A DNA stretch of 64,000 nucleotides from JABRWC01 sp039961675. Lineage in GTDB: Bacteria; Planctomycetota; Phycisphaerae; UBA1845; Fen-1342. The notes beneath the pieces are model-generated. The model had not been told where the DNA came from and searched no databases. It saw only the letters and a list, made by a program, of their open reading frames with translations. Made by a program: the position numbers and the translations under genes. Location: the NCBI GenBank assembly GCA_039961675.1, contig JABRWC010000043.1, positions 1-64,000 of the forward strand. Direction: 5' to 3'. This document shows positions 17,368-25,013 of the stretch, piece by piece (the first letter of the stretch is position 1; every line of letters begins with the position of its first letter).

Positions 17368-18786
17368 GTGCCCGTGCGCCTGGTCCACGACACGACGGTC
17401 ATAACTCCCCACGGCGACGGCGTCCGCGTGCTGCCCGGGCACAGCCTGGCGTTCGATGGCGGTCGCATCGTCGAGCTGCGGCCCGCCGCCGAGTTCGAGG
17501 CGCGGATTCGGACCGGCGCGTTCAACGAGGTGATCCGAGCGGATTGCCACCTCACGATTCCCGGCTTGGTCAACACGCACCATCACCTGTACCAGTCCAT
17601 CACGCGCTGCCTGACGGCAGTCCAGGACAAGCCGCTCTTTCACTGGCTGCTCGGGCTGTACGAGCGCTGGCGTCACCTGGATTACCAAGCCGTGAAGGCC
17701 GCAGCCCAGGTCAGCATCGCCGAGCTGCTCCTGCACGGATGCACCACCACGAGCGATCATTTCTACATGTTCCCCCGCGGCCGCGACGTCCGGCCCGAGG
17801 CGGTACTCGAAGCGGCCGAGGAACTCGGCATACGCCTGCACCTGTGCCGCGGGGCGATGACGCTTGGACGATCGCGCGGCGGACTTCCGCCCGATGATTG
17901 CGTCGAGGACGACGCGGACGTGCTGCGCGACTGTCAGCGCGTGCTGGAGAGTTGGCACGACCCGTCCGACTGCGCCATGCGGCGCATCGACCTGGCGCCG
18001 TGCTCGCCGTTCAACTGCACGCCGGAGCTGATCCGCGACACGGTGTGGCTCGCACGACAGCGCGGCGGGGTGCTGCTGCACACGCACCTGGCGGAGACGC
18101 TGGACGAGGAGCGCTACTGCTTGGAGCGCTATGGCTGCCGGCCGGTGCAATTCCTGCGCGACCTCGGCTTCTTCGGGCGCGACGTGTACCTGGCGCACTG
18201 CGTGCACCTGCTCGACGCGGAGATCGCCGAGTTCGCCGCGGCCGGCGTGGGCGTCTGCCACGCGCCGACCTCCAACATGCGGCTGGGCAGCGGGATCGCG
18301 CCGATCCGCAAGCTTCTCCGCGCGGGCGTAAAGGTCGGCCTGGCGGTGGACGGCTCCAGCAGCAATGACGGCGGAAACCTGCTAGGCGAAATCAAGCAAG
18401 CACTGCTCGCGGCGCGGCTCGTGGATTGCGGCGCGCAGCGCGCCGGCGCAGGCGAGCCGGCCGACGGTTCGCTCTGGCCCGTCGTGGAGGCGTTCAAGCT
18501 GGCGACGATCGGCGGGGCAGCGGTGCTGAACCGGCCGGCATTGGGACACTTGAACCCGGGCGCCGCGGCGGATTTCGCGCTGTTTCGAGCGGACGACGTG
18601 GCACTGGCCGGGGCCGTTGCGCACGATCCCCTGGCGGCCCTGGTCCTGTGCGATGCGCCGCGCGCCGAACGTGTGTTCGTGGCGGGCCGGGAGGTCGTGC
18701 ACGAGGGGCGGCTGGTCGCCACGCGTGAATCGGAGCTGAGCGAGCAATTGAACCGGCTGGCGTCGGAACGGTTCAGGGCGCCGTGA
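17368..18786 (+). CDS. Amidohydrolase, 8-oxoguanine deaminase / chlorohydrolase-like
   Basis: 472 residues from the GTG at 17368 (GTG at 17374 is equally possible); the longer frame upstream is Arg-rich and not conserved-looking. The fold is a metal-dependent TIM-barrel amidohydrolase: the metal-binding HHH of PGLVNTHHHLYQS, the catalytic region LLHTHLAETLDE, LAHCVHL, and the VDGSSSNDGGNL segment. The SSSNDGGNL signature is characteristic of the group with 8-oxoguanine deaminase and hydroxyatrazine ethylaminohydrolase (TrzN/AtzB), rather than guanine deaminase. It likely deaminates an oxidised purine or related ring. A GDPD gene follows 69 nt later on the same strand. Confidence 0.85.
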   Translation: MPVRLVHDTTVITPHGDGVRVLPGHSLAFDGGRIVELRPAAEFEARIRTGAFNEVIRADCHLTIPGLVNTHHHLYQSITRCLTAVQDKPLFHWLLGLYERWRHLDYQAVKAAAQVSIAELLLHGCTTTSDHFYMFPRGRDVRPEAVLEAAEELGIRLHLCRGAMTLGRSRGGLPPDDCVEDDADVLRDCQRVLESWHDPSDCAMRRIDLAPCSPFNCTPELIRDTVWLARQRGGVLLHTHLAETLDEERYCLERYGCRPVQFLRDLGFFGRDVYLAHCVHLLDAEIAEFAAAGVGVCHAPTSNMRLGSGIAPIRKLLRAGVKVGLAVDGSSSNDGGNLLGEIKQALLAARLVDCGAQRAGAGEPADGSLWPVVEAFKLATIGGAAVLNRPALGHLNPGAAADFALFRADDVALAGAVAHDPLAALVLCDAPRAERVFVAGREVVHEGRLVATRESELSEQLNRLASERFRAP

Positions 18787-18806
18787 ACCGCCGTGCGCAG
18801 CTCAGA

Positions 18807-18822
18807 CCCGAGCCGCGACCGT
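18807..18822 (+). repeat. Dispersed 16-bp repeat CCCGAGCCGCGACCGT (copy 2)
   Basis: This copy lies 20 bp after the amidohydrolase stop. It differs from the copies at 17201 and 50658 only in the first base. Confidence 0.6.
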
Positions 18823-18855
18823 GCCATTCGGGCCGCGAACCCCGCCGGCGCCGGG

Positions 18856-19503
18856 ATGACGGAGTCTGAAAGCGTGCCACGGTTCGAAATCATTGCCCAT
18901 CGGACGGCGCGCCGCTTCGCCGCCGAGAACTCGCTCGAGGGCGTGCGCTGGTGTGCCGCACAAGGGTTGGAATGGGTCGAAATGGACGTACGGCAGGCGC
19001 CCGAAGGTACCTTGATCCTCGCCCATGACGAGCCGTGCGGCGGCGCACCGAACCTGTCCGACGCGCTGGCGGAAGCGCGTGGACGGATCGGCGTGTACCT
19101 CGATTGCCGCGCGTGTGCCCCTGCGGCCGTGTGCGCCGCGGTCCGCGACGCGAACGTGCAGGCGCGAGCGATGGTGTTTCTCGATGCGGTTGACGCCGCT
19201 GCGCTTGAAACTTTCGCACGTGCAGCGATCCCCGTCGCGCACCGGGTGCGGACCACGGCCGAGATCGAAGCTGTCGGCCGCCGGCCGAGTCCAAAGGTAC
19301 TGGAAGTCCTGGCGGAGTCGCTGACTCCTGAGCTGATGGACGCCGCCCGCCGTCACGCTTTCGATGTCGAGTGTGTCGCGTTGGGCGGGCACGATCGGGC
19401 CGAAGTCTGGAAACGAGCGGCGGAACTGGGCGTACTTGCGATCATGACCGATGAGCCGCTGATGCTCGCGGATGAGCGCCGGCGCTGGACTGCGCGAGGT
19501 TGA
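18856..19503 (+). CDS. Glycerophosphodiester phosphodiesterase (GDPD) family protein
   Basis: 215 residues from the ATG at 18856. GDPD enzymes split glycerophosphodiesters into glycerol-3-phosphate and an alcohol. The active-site pattern is kept: AHR at the start (IIAHRTARRFAAENS), EMD in EWVEMDVRQ and HD in ILAHDEP. The C-terminus has IMTDEPLML, the usual exit of the barrel. It is shorter than most members (~240-330), with a compact middle, so it may act on an atypical substrate. The following MFS transporter gene begins 7 nt after the stop; the two could form a uptake-and-hydrolysis unit, but that is inference. Confidence 0.85.
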   Translation: MTESESVPRFEIIAHRTARRFAAENSLEGVRWCAAQGLEWVEMDVRQAPEGTLILAHDEPCGGAPNLSDALAEARGRIGVYLDCRACAPAAVCAAVRDANVQARAMVFLDAVDAAALETFARAAIPVAHRVRTTAEIEAVGRRPSPKVLEVLAESLTPELMDAARRHAFDVECVALGGHDRAEVWKRAAELGVLAIMTDEPLMLADERRRWTARG

Positions 19504-19510
19504 TCCCGGA

Positions 19511-20815
19511 ATGACGCAGGCGACCGGCGACGCACAGCGCGACGCTGGACTGGATGCGTCCGTCGCCGCGGCTGCCGCGCCTGCGCCGCCGGAGCGATTG
19601 ACGCCGTATCTCCTTTTCCTGCTGGCCTTTCTTTCGCTGGCCAGCTTCATCGACGCCTTCTCCACCACCTTCCGCTTCAGCGCGACCACGTACGTGCGGC
19701 AGGATTTCGGCGTCTCGTTCGCCGAGATGGTGCGGCTCATGGCGTGGGTCAACGTCGGGTCATGCCTGGCGTTCGTGCCGCGGGCGCTGGCCGACGTGTG
19801 GGGCCGGCGCCCCATGCTCTGGATCACTGTCTGCGGAATGTGCGCGCTGCAATGGGCGCTCGCGCATACACGCGGCCCGGCCGAGTACATCGCCGGCCTG
19901 ACGCTTCTGGCGCTGGTGTACAAGTGCGACGTCTGGATGCTGGTGCTCACCGAGGAAGCGCCGCCGCGCCACCGCGGGCTGTACACGGCCGTTGCGCACG
20001 CGGTCGGCGCGACGGGCGCAATCGTGCTGGGCGAGTTGATCGCCCGTATGGGAGACGCGCCGGACGCGTGGCGGACGGTTTCAGCGTTTCCCGTTTGGGG
20101 ACTGATGCTGGTCGTGCCGGCGGCGCTGCTGCTGCGCGAGACGGCGCACTACCGGCGCATACGTGTCGCCGCCCGATCCGGCCCCAAGATGCGGACGCTG
20201 CTTGCCCCTTTCCGGCGCACGCTGCTGCGGCCGATGCTGACGCTCTCGATCCTGAAGATGCTCTTCGCCGGCGGCGCCCTGGCGGCGATGGGGCTGATCG
20301 GCGCCGAATACCTGCGAGTCGTCCACGGCTTCGGACCGGATGCGGTGGGCCGCGCGATTCAGGGCAACGTCGTGGCGGTCATGCTCGTCTGGATTTGCGC
20401 GGGCTTCGCGTCCGACCGGATCGGCCGGCACGCGTGCGTCTACCTGCTGGGCGTCATCCATGTGGCGGCGCTGCTCGCCTTGGCGCTCGCTCACAAAGGC
20501 TCTTGGATGGTCGCCCCGGCGTATATCGCGCAGGCTTCCACCGGCGTCGGTATCTTCGGCGTGCTGCGAATCGCGACCATGGAACTCTTGCCGAACGACT
20601 GCCGGGCGGCCGGCTCCGCGTGGATCGACCTGTTCATGACCATTGCCGGAATCGGCACGACCGTGGCGCTCGGCTGGCTCACGCACGAGGCCGGCGCCGG
20701 CGGAGGCGTTCCGCTGTGGCAGTGCATCCTGGGCGCGGCCGCACTGGTGTGCGTAGCGATTCCGATCTTCGCGCTGCTCCCCGAGACCCGCGGCCGGCGG
20801 CTGGAGCGGGTCTGA
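19511..20815 (+). CDS. Major facilitator superfamily transporter
   Basis: 434 residues from the ATG at 19511 (a start at 19472 would overlap the GDPD gene). About twelve hydrophobic segments are visible. The loop between helices 2 and 3 has the MFS motif as ADVWGRRP; the matching loop in the second half reads ASDRIGRH. The first ~30 residues are an Ala/Pro-rich cytoplasmic tail. Sugar-transporter-like ending (LLPETRGRRL) hints at the metabolite/sugar porter group. The substrate is unknown; coupling to the adjacent GDPD gene suggests a phosphodiester or polyol. Confidence 0.85.
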   Translation: MTQATGDAQRDAGLDASVAAAAAPAPPERLTPYLLFLLAFLSLASFIDAFSTTFRFSATTYVRQDFGVSFAEMVRLMAWVNVGSCLAFVPRALADVWGRRPMLWITVCGMCALQWALAHTRGPAEYIAGLTLLALVYKCDVWMLVLTEEAPPRHRGLYTAVAHAVGATGAIVLGELIARMGDAPDAWRTVSAFPVWGLMLVVPAALLLRETAHYRRIRVAARSGPKMRTLLAPFRRTLLRPMLTLSILKMLFAGGALAAMGLIGAEYLRVVHGFGPDAVGRAIQGNVVAVMLVWICAGFASDRIGRHACVYLLGVIHVAALLALALAHKGSWMVAPAYIAQASTGVGIFGVLRIATMELLPNDCRAAGSAWIDLFMTIAGIGTTVALGWLTHEAGAGGGVPLWQCILGAAALVCVAIPIFALLPETRGRRLERV

Positions 20816-20993
20816 TTCCGTGGCTCATAGCCGCTTGGTCGGCGCTTCCGCCGCTCGTGCTGCCAAGCGGAGCTCAAACAAGGATACGGCACATCCGGTT
20901 CAACCGCGCGCAAGAGGGATGCCCGCGCCGCGCGCGTCAGCAAGCGGGGTTTGGTTTGAGCGGCCCGGGTGGGGCGTACGCGCATTCGGTCAT

Positions 20994-21815
20994 TCAATCT
21001 ACGGCGGCACGGATGCGCACGCAGGTTTGCAGCAACGGTTCGAGCCGCTCGATCGGCCAGACCGTCGCCGCGTCGCTCTTGGCGTGGTCCGGGTCGTCGT
21101 GGACTTCCATGAACAGCGCGTCCACGCCCGCCGCCACCGCCGCCCGCGTCAGCAGCGGGATGAACTCGCGCGCTCCACCCGTGACGCTCCCACCCGCGCC
21201 AGGATGCTGCACGGAGTGCGTCGCGTCGAAGACCACGGGGGCGTATGCGCGCATGACTTGCAGTCCGGTCAGGTCATTGACCAGGCGCTCGTACCCGAAC
21301 GTCGTGCCGCGCTCCGTCAGCAACACGTTCTCGTTGCCCTCGCCGCGAACCTTTTCCACGGCGAGTTTCATCTTCTCGGGCGAGAGGAACTGCCCCTTCT
21401 TGATGTTCACGCAGCGCCGCGTCCGCGCGCAGGCGATCAGCAAGTCGGTCTGGCGGCACAGGAACGCCGGCACCTGGAGGCAGTCCAGCACGCGCCCGGC
21501 GGCCTCCGCCTGCGAAACATCGTGCACGTCGGACAGCACCGGCACGCCCACGCTTTCACGCACGCGCGCGAGGATTCGCAACCCCGCTTCGAGGCCCGGC
21601 CCGCGGAACGAAGCGATGCTCGAACGGTTCGCCTTGTCGTAGCTGGCCTTGAACACGTACGGGATTTCGAGCCGGCGCGCAACGGCGGCTATCCGCTCGG
21701 CGAGGCGCAGCGAGTGTTCCTCGGATTCGATCACGCACGGCCCGGCGATGAGAGCGAGCGGGCGGCCGCGGCCGATGACGAGAGGCCCGAGGTTTGCGCG
21801 CATCACAATATCCAT
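20994..21815 (-). CDS. kdsA: 3-deoxy-D-manno-octulosonate 8-phosphate synthase (metal-dependent type)
   Basis: 273 residues. KdsA condenses arabinose 5-phosphate with phosphoenolpyruvate to make KDO-8-phosphate for lipopolysaccharide. Motifs include IAGPCVIES, KASYDKANRSS, SDVHD, KKGQFLSPEKM, TERGTTFGY, DATHSVQHPG and MEVHDDPDHAKSDA. C27 in IAGPC is the metal ligand of the metal-dependent class (Aquifex type), with the later His, Glu and Asp ligands also present; the metal-free E. coli type has Asn at this position. It is convergent with the MFS gene. It is evidence that this organism makes a KDO-containing outer-membrane glycolipid. Confidence 0.95.
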   Translation of the reverse strand: MDIVMRANLGPLVIGRGRPLALIAGPCVIESEEHSLRLAERIAAVARRLEIPYVFKASYDKANRSSIASFRGPGLEAGLRILARVRESVGVPVLSDVHDVSQAEAAGRVLDCLQVPAFLCRQTDLLIACARTRRCVNIKKGQFLSPEKMKLAVEKVRGEGNENVLLTERGTTFGYERLVNDLTGLQVMRAYAPVVFDATHSVQHPGAGGSVTGGAREFIPLLTRAAVAAGVDALFMEVHDDPDHAKSDAATVWPIERLEPLLQTCVRIRAAVD

Positions 21816-21972
21816 GCCGGGAGTTTACCCACCGCCGGCCGGCGGCTCACGCGCGGGAAGCGGAGGATCGCACGCCCGCCCGGCAGCCGGCAGCGGCTGT
21901 GGCTTGCGGTTGCCTGCGGCGGACGGCGGACGGCCACCTCGCGCCGCGGAAACTAGCAGGCAGCGAATCGAC

Positions 21973-22019
21973 ACGCGCCCGGAGGGACTCGAACCCCCGA
22001 CCGTCGGATTAGAAATCCG
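21973..22019. repeat. attL: left copy of the 47-bp tRNA-Arg core
   Basis: Identical to 29216-29262. It holds the anticodon-to-3' end portion of the tRNA (acceptor strand, T arm, variable region and the anticodon TCT, here read as antisense AGA). It lacks the D arm and 5' acceptor, so it is not a functional tRNA. Divergence begins at 22020. Confidence 0.92.
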
Positions 22020-22229
22020 GTGCACGAACCGGAAATCACGGGGGATTCTGCATACCCACCAGCAATACCGCCAGCAGTTGACCCGGACTTCGAGCGCGTC
22101 CGGACGGCGTGGCCGAGCCTGCCCGACGCAATCCGCCGGGCGATCCTGGCCCTTGTCCAGACCGTCCCGGAAGGGGAACGCCGTGAACACCCGCGCCAAG
22201 CTGTGCGCGAAAGCGCCGACGTAATCTAA
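22020..22229 (+). other. Displaced C-terminal coding segment of the element integrase (joined only in the circle)
   Basis: Directly after the left core an open frame of 69 codons runs to a TAA at 22227-22229. Its phase relative to the 47-bp core is exactly that of the integrase across the right core (core codon CCG at 22017-22019 and at 29260-29262). Excision by recombination in the core would therefore fuse integrase codons 1-494 to this tail, giving a 563-residue protein. The tail contains DPDFERVRTAWPSLPDAIR followed by RAILALVQT, a compact amphipathic helix-turn that looks like genuine protein, and it resembles C-termini I recall from planctomycete integrases. The GTG at 22020 could serve as a start but has no ribosome site. 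Confidence 0.6.
22059..22080 (+). repeat. 22-bp repeat, candidate integrase arm site (left/P' side)
   Basis: An exact 22-bp match to 29058-29079, beginning CCAGCAATACCGCCAGCAGT. Internally it is two CCAGCA half-units 12 bp apart. It starts 40 bp right of the core at this end, and its twin ends 137 bp left of the core at the other end, so in the circle both would flank attP in the same orientation. It is read in different frames at the two ends, so conservation at the DNA level is the simpler explanation. Confidence 0.55.
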
Positions 22230-23291
22230 CCCCATGCGAACACCGAGAGTTTTCGGGGTTTCGTCGGCAGGCTGTCGGAGCCGGCGGACGCCCCGGAACC
22301 CGCTCCGACCTGTCCGCTCCCGTGGCGGACCTGGATGCCGAGGGCGGCGCGACAGTACTTGACGGCGCGCTATTTGCTCGGCACGACACGATGCGGCCGA
22401 TGAACGCTCGGCCGCGGGCGGCGCGGCCGAACCGGCGCAGGGAACGTGCCGATTTCGGGCGGAAGGGCCGCGCCCTGGCACGCGGCGCGGCGGCGGGGCG
22501 TTCCGGGACCGGGCGGGCGGCGCGCGTTGCGCCACGGGGATGCAACCGCGAAAGAAAGCGCTTTCCGTCTGCGAATGTCAGCAGTAGACCGGAGCGAAAG
22601 CGGGGTAGGGCGTGCTCAATCTCTGCACCCCGCGCGGGGGAGACCGCATGTCACCCGTCACGCGAAAAATACCACAACGGGCGTAAATCTGGGCAAGCTG
22701 CAACGGGCTCAGACACCTGGCATTCGGGGATTAGTGGGAAATGTAGTCTCTGGTAGACTCGGGTAGCCGCATGACTGACGGCGCGCCTGCGGCTGTTCCG
22801 GCCGCAGGGTGCGTTCGGACCGTTCATCATCGCGGGGACCCGCGGCGAAGGGATCGGAACCGCGACCCCACCCCATCAACGCCCACGCAACCCAGATAGC
22901 TGTTCAAACATCGGCACGATGCGTCGCGTCGCGCGCGCGGGAAGACAACGGCGTCGGGGGGCGGAGCGCAACGCGCTTCGGTTGGCTTCGGCACGCGGTG
23001 CCGGATCGGTCGTCGCAAGGGGACCCTTGCGGCGGTCGCATGCCGTTGTACGAAAGCCGGTTGTGCTCCCCGTGCAGAAAGGGGCGAAATCGACCCGATC
23101 GCCGGGGAGCAAGCGGCGGGCGCGGCCGGCGGTCCGGGCTGCTGCCCGACTGCCGCGGAAGGCCGTGAAACACGAGGCGCGGCGCGGTAGAGTACGGGAC
23201 GGGACGGCAGGGTCGCGCCCTGCCGGCCGTCCGGCGCGGCGCGCTTTCGCATCATCCGGCGGGCTGCGCCGGGCGGCTTTGCCCGGAAAGG
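22230..23291. other. Left arm of the element without a convincing gene
   Basis: 1062 bp. Open frames on both strands are strongly Arg/Ala/Pro-rich and lack recognisable domains, so I call none. A perfect 8-bp stem CCTGCGGC/GCCGCAGG with a 7-nt loop is at 22786-22808. A less GC-rich patch lies around 22660-22770 (for example GGGATTAGTGGGAAATGTAG), which could hold a promoter or a small RNA. In satellites and ICEs this position often carries cargo or packaging sites, but nothing here proves either. Confidence 0.4.
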
Positions 23292-24023
23292 ATGATGCGC
23301 GACATGCCTCTGAATCCTCCGGTTGACATCGAGGACCTGTGTCGGCGGGTTGCACAACATCACGCGCGGACTCTTGCGAAGTTGCCTGAGGCGGAGCGGC
23401 GAAATCCCGACCTGTACGAGCGGTGCCCTCTGTACGACGCTGTCGCGGAGTGGCTGGCGCGGCGGATACCCGCACTTAAGTTGGACCGTGCGTATGAGTA
23501 CGTCCATCGCGCGGGCAATGGGATGGGCTGGGGGCGGCTGAATCGACCGGTGGCCTTCGGCAAATGCCAAGTGCTGACCGACATGACAGAGCTTGCGCAA
23601 CTGGTCCGCGACAAGCTCGGGTCGGCAGACCTGGCCGAGTTGAGTCGTGAGATTCGAGAGAAGTACCCGGCCGAAGCAGTGGAGATACTCGGGCCGGTCT
23701 CCACGTGCCCGGAGACGACCGACGGCGACGCAGGCGAAGCGGTGCAAACGCACGCGGCCGGAGAGCGGCCGAAGCTCAAACCGTCGCAGAAACGGGCGGC
23801 GGCGGCGTACGAGTGGGCGCTTGCAAACATCGACGGCGCGGAGAGCATGTCCTACACCGAGCTACTCGCGAAGCTGCAAGCCGATCCGCGGTATCTCGGG
23901 GAAGGGCTGCCGGACAACGCCAAGACGTTCGCGCGCTACTGCCGCGCCGCGGGCGTGCAGCGGAACTCGCCGCGATCGGGCCGAGGGCCGACGCGCAGCG
24001 TGCGGCGCGCGTCAGACGTGTAG
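23292..24023 (+). CDS. Hypothetical element protein
   Basis: 243 residues from the ATG at 23292 (ATGs at 23295 and 23304 are alternatives; GGAAAGG at 23285-23291 best fits the second). Not recognised. It has the composition of a real soluble protein: an N-terminal helical part (PPVDIEDLCRRVAQHHARTL), a mixed middle with AYEYVHRAGNGMGWGRLNRP, and a C-terminal helical part (YEWALANIDGAESMSYTEL) that resembles a winged-helix DNA-binding fold, ending in a basic tail. Separated by the repeat region from the downstream operon. A DNA-binding or replication role is possible but unproven. Confidence 0.6.
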   Translation: MMRDMPLNPPVDIEDLCRRVAQHHARTLAKLPEAERRNPDLYERCPLYDAVAEWLARRIPALKLDRAYEYVHRAGNGMGWGRLNRPVAFGKCQVLTDMTELAQLVRDKLGSADLAELSREIREKYPAEAVEILGPVSTCPETTDGDAGEAVQTHAAGERPKLKPSQKRAAAAYEWALANIDGAESMSYTELLAKLQADPRYLGEGLPDNAKTFARYCRAAGVQRNSPRSGRGPTRSVRRASDV

Positions 24024-24101
24024 CGGCCGGGCGAGTGATCGCCGCGACGCTTTCGAGCTGCTTCAATCCACGCCGACACCGATCGTCCGACGTTGAACCC
24101 G

Positions 24102-24239
24102 ACCGAAAAGCGAACCGAAAAGCGGACCGAAACGGACCGTCTTGAGAAATCCGCGCGCCTGCCGAAACGCTGGTTTTCGCGAGAGAAAGCGCAATCCGCC
24201 CGCTCAAAAGCGGACCGTTCCGCCGGTCCGCTTTTCGGT
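24102..24239. repeat. Iteron-like repeat cluster with inverted copy (ACCGAAAAGCGGACCG)
   Basis: Three tandem copies with a 12-bp period start at 24102, 24114 and 24126 (ACCGAAAAGCGA, ACCGAAAAGCGG, ACCGAAACGG). Downstream, AAAAGCGGACCG (24206-24217) and its exact reverse complement CGGTCCGCTTTT (24224-24235) form a 12-bp perfect stem with a 6-nt loop. The motif ACCGAAAAGCGGACCG thus appears directly near 24114 and inverted at 24224-24239. No gene covers it. Position between two genes of a replication module suggests a replication origin or the operator of the 24314 operon. Confidence 0.7.
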
Positions 24240-24313
24240 CTGTAGCCGGCGCGTGTAAGCCGTGGCAAACCGCCGCGGGCGCGCCCGGCGCAACGGGTAC
24301 GGGAGTATGCGAG

Positions 24314-24538
24314 ATGGAAGCACGAACGAACGCCGCGGGCGCGGAACTGCTTGACGTACGCGCGGTCGCGCGGCTGCTGGGCTGCTCATGCCGGCACGTC
24401 ACGCGCATGACTGAGCGCGGGGAAATGCCGCGGGGCCGGAAACTCGGCGCGCTGAGGCGCTGGAGCCGAAGCGAAGTGCTCGACTGGATCGCTGGCGGAT
24501 GCCCGCGCCTGCGCCCGGAAAGAGGGCCGGCACGATGA
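24314..24538 (+). CDS. AlpA/excisionase-like helix-turn-helix protein 1
   Basis: 74 residues. The HTH_17/MerR-like fold is evident: ELLDVRAVARLLGCSCRHVTRM followed by the wing segment PRGRKLGALRRWSRSEVLDWI. Proteins of this size next to integrases act as recombination directionality factors or as transcriptional activators of mobile elements (AlpA). It is the first gene of a tightly packed operon, and its stop overlaps the next start (ATGA at 24535-24538). The iteron/hairpin region lies directly upstream and may be its binding site. Confidence 0.78.
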   Translation: MEARTNAAGAELLDVRAVARLLGCSCRHVTRMTERGEMPRGRKLGALRRWSRSEVLDWIAGGCPRLRPERGPAR

Positions 24539-24747
24539 ACACGCCTGATATTTCGGCGGGCAACGAGCAGCCGGCGCGCTTGGCGCTGAGCGCGCGGGAA
24601 GCCGCTGCGGCGCTGGGCATTTCGGCGCGCACGCTCTGGACGCTGGCCAACCGTGGCGCGATACCTTCGGTCAAGCTCGGCGCGCGACGGCTGTACCCGG
24701 TCGAAGCGCTGCGGGAATGGCTTGCGGAGCAAGCTGGCGGGCGGTGA
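24535..24747 (+). CDS. AlpA/excisionase-like helix-turn-helix protein 2
   Basis: 70 residues, ATG at 24535 overlapping the previous stop. It has the same HTH_17 pattern as its neighbour (LSAREAAAALGISARTLWTL, then VKLGARRLYPVEALREWL), so the element carries two tandem small DNA-binding proteins. One may be the excision factor and the other a regulator. Its stop overlaps the GTG of the next gene (GTGA at 24744-24747). Confidence 0.8.
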   Translation: MNTPDISAGNEQPARLALSAREAAAALGISARTLWTLANRGAIPSVKLGARRLYPVEALREWLAEQAGGR

Positions 24748-25013
24748 CCGAAGGGACTGCCCGGCCGCAGGGAAGGCGATCCCCGAGCCGGGCAAGGATC
24801 GAAACCGACTTGTTAGCCTACCTAGAAAACACACGGTTTGCAAGAGCGGATTGCCTGCGCGGATTCCGCTGCGCGTGGTGCGGGAGCTGGTGGCGCTGGC
24901 GAGAGCTGGGGGGCTGGAGCCGGCGCGTGCGGCTTTGCGAAAGCTGCGTACGCCTGCTCGACCGGCTCGCGTTGCCGCCCGAGCTGGGCCGTGCTCGGGG
25001 GGCCGAGCGATGA
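24744..25013 (+). CDS. Small zinc-ribbon-like element protein
   Basis: 89 residues with a GTG start at 24744. Two CxxC knuckles (C43-C46 and C65-C68), separated by a Trp/Arg-rich stretch, form a plausible zinc ribbon (FRCAWCGSWWRWRELGG). I do not recognise the family. Support for it being real: it overlaps both neighbours by 4 nt in the same manner as the whole operon (GTGA before, ATGA after), and the Cys pattern is not expected from random GC-rich sequence. It may be a DNA-binding or replication accessory protein. Confidence 0.55.
   Translation: MTEGTARPQGRRSPSRARIETDLLAYLENTRFARADCLRGFRCAWCGSWWRWRELGGWSRRVRLCESCVRLLDRLALPPELGRARGAER

Noticed and set aside
21973..22019. tRNA-like sequence at the left element end
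   Set aside because: Only the 3' half of tRNA-Arg is present, with no D arm or 5' acceptor strand; it is an attachment-site duplicate, not a gene.
22059..22090. Remnant of a second integrase (one frame reads HQQYRQQLTRTSS, like RQQYRQQLARETS in the integrase)
   Set aside because: Similarity is confined to the 22-bp DNA repeat and stops sharply; the frame joined to the core is a different one, so a binding-site repeat is the simpler reading.
22827..23753. Minus-strand open frame of 308 codons in the element left arm
   Set aside because: Overlaps antisense the more protein-like plus-strand gene at 23292 and is Arg/Pro/Ala-rich.
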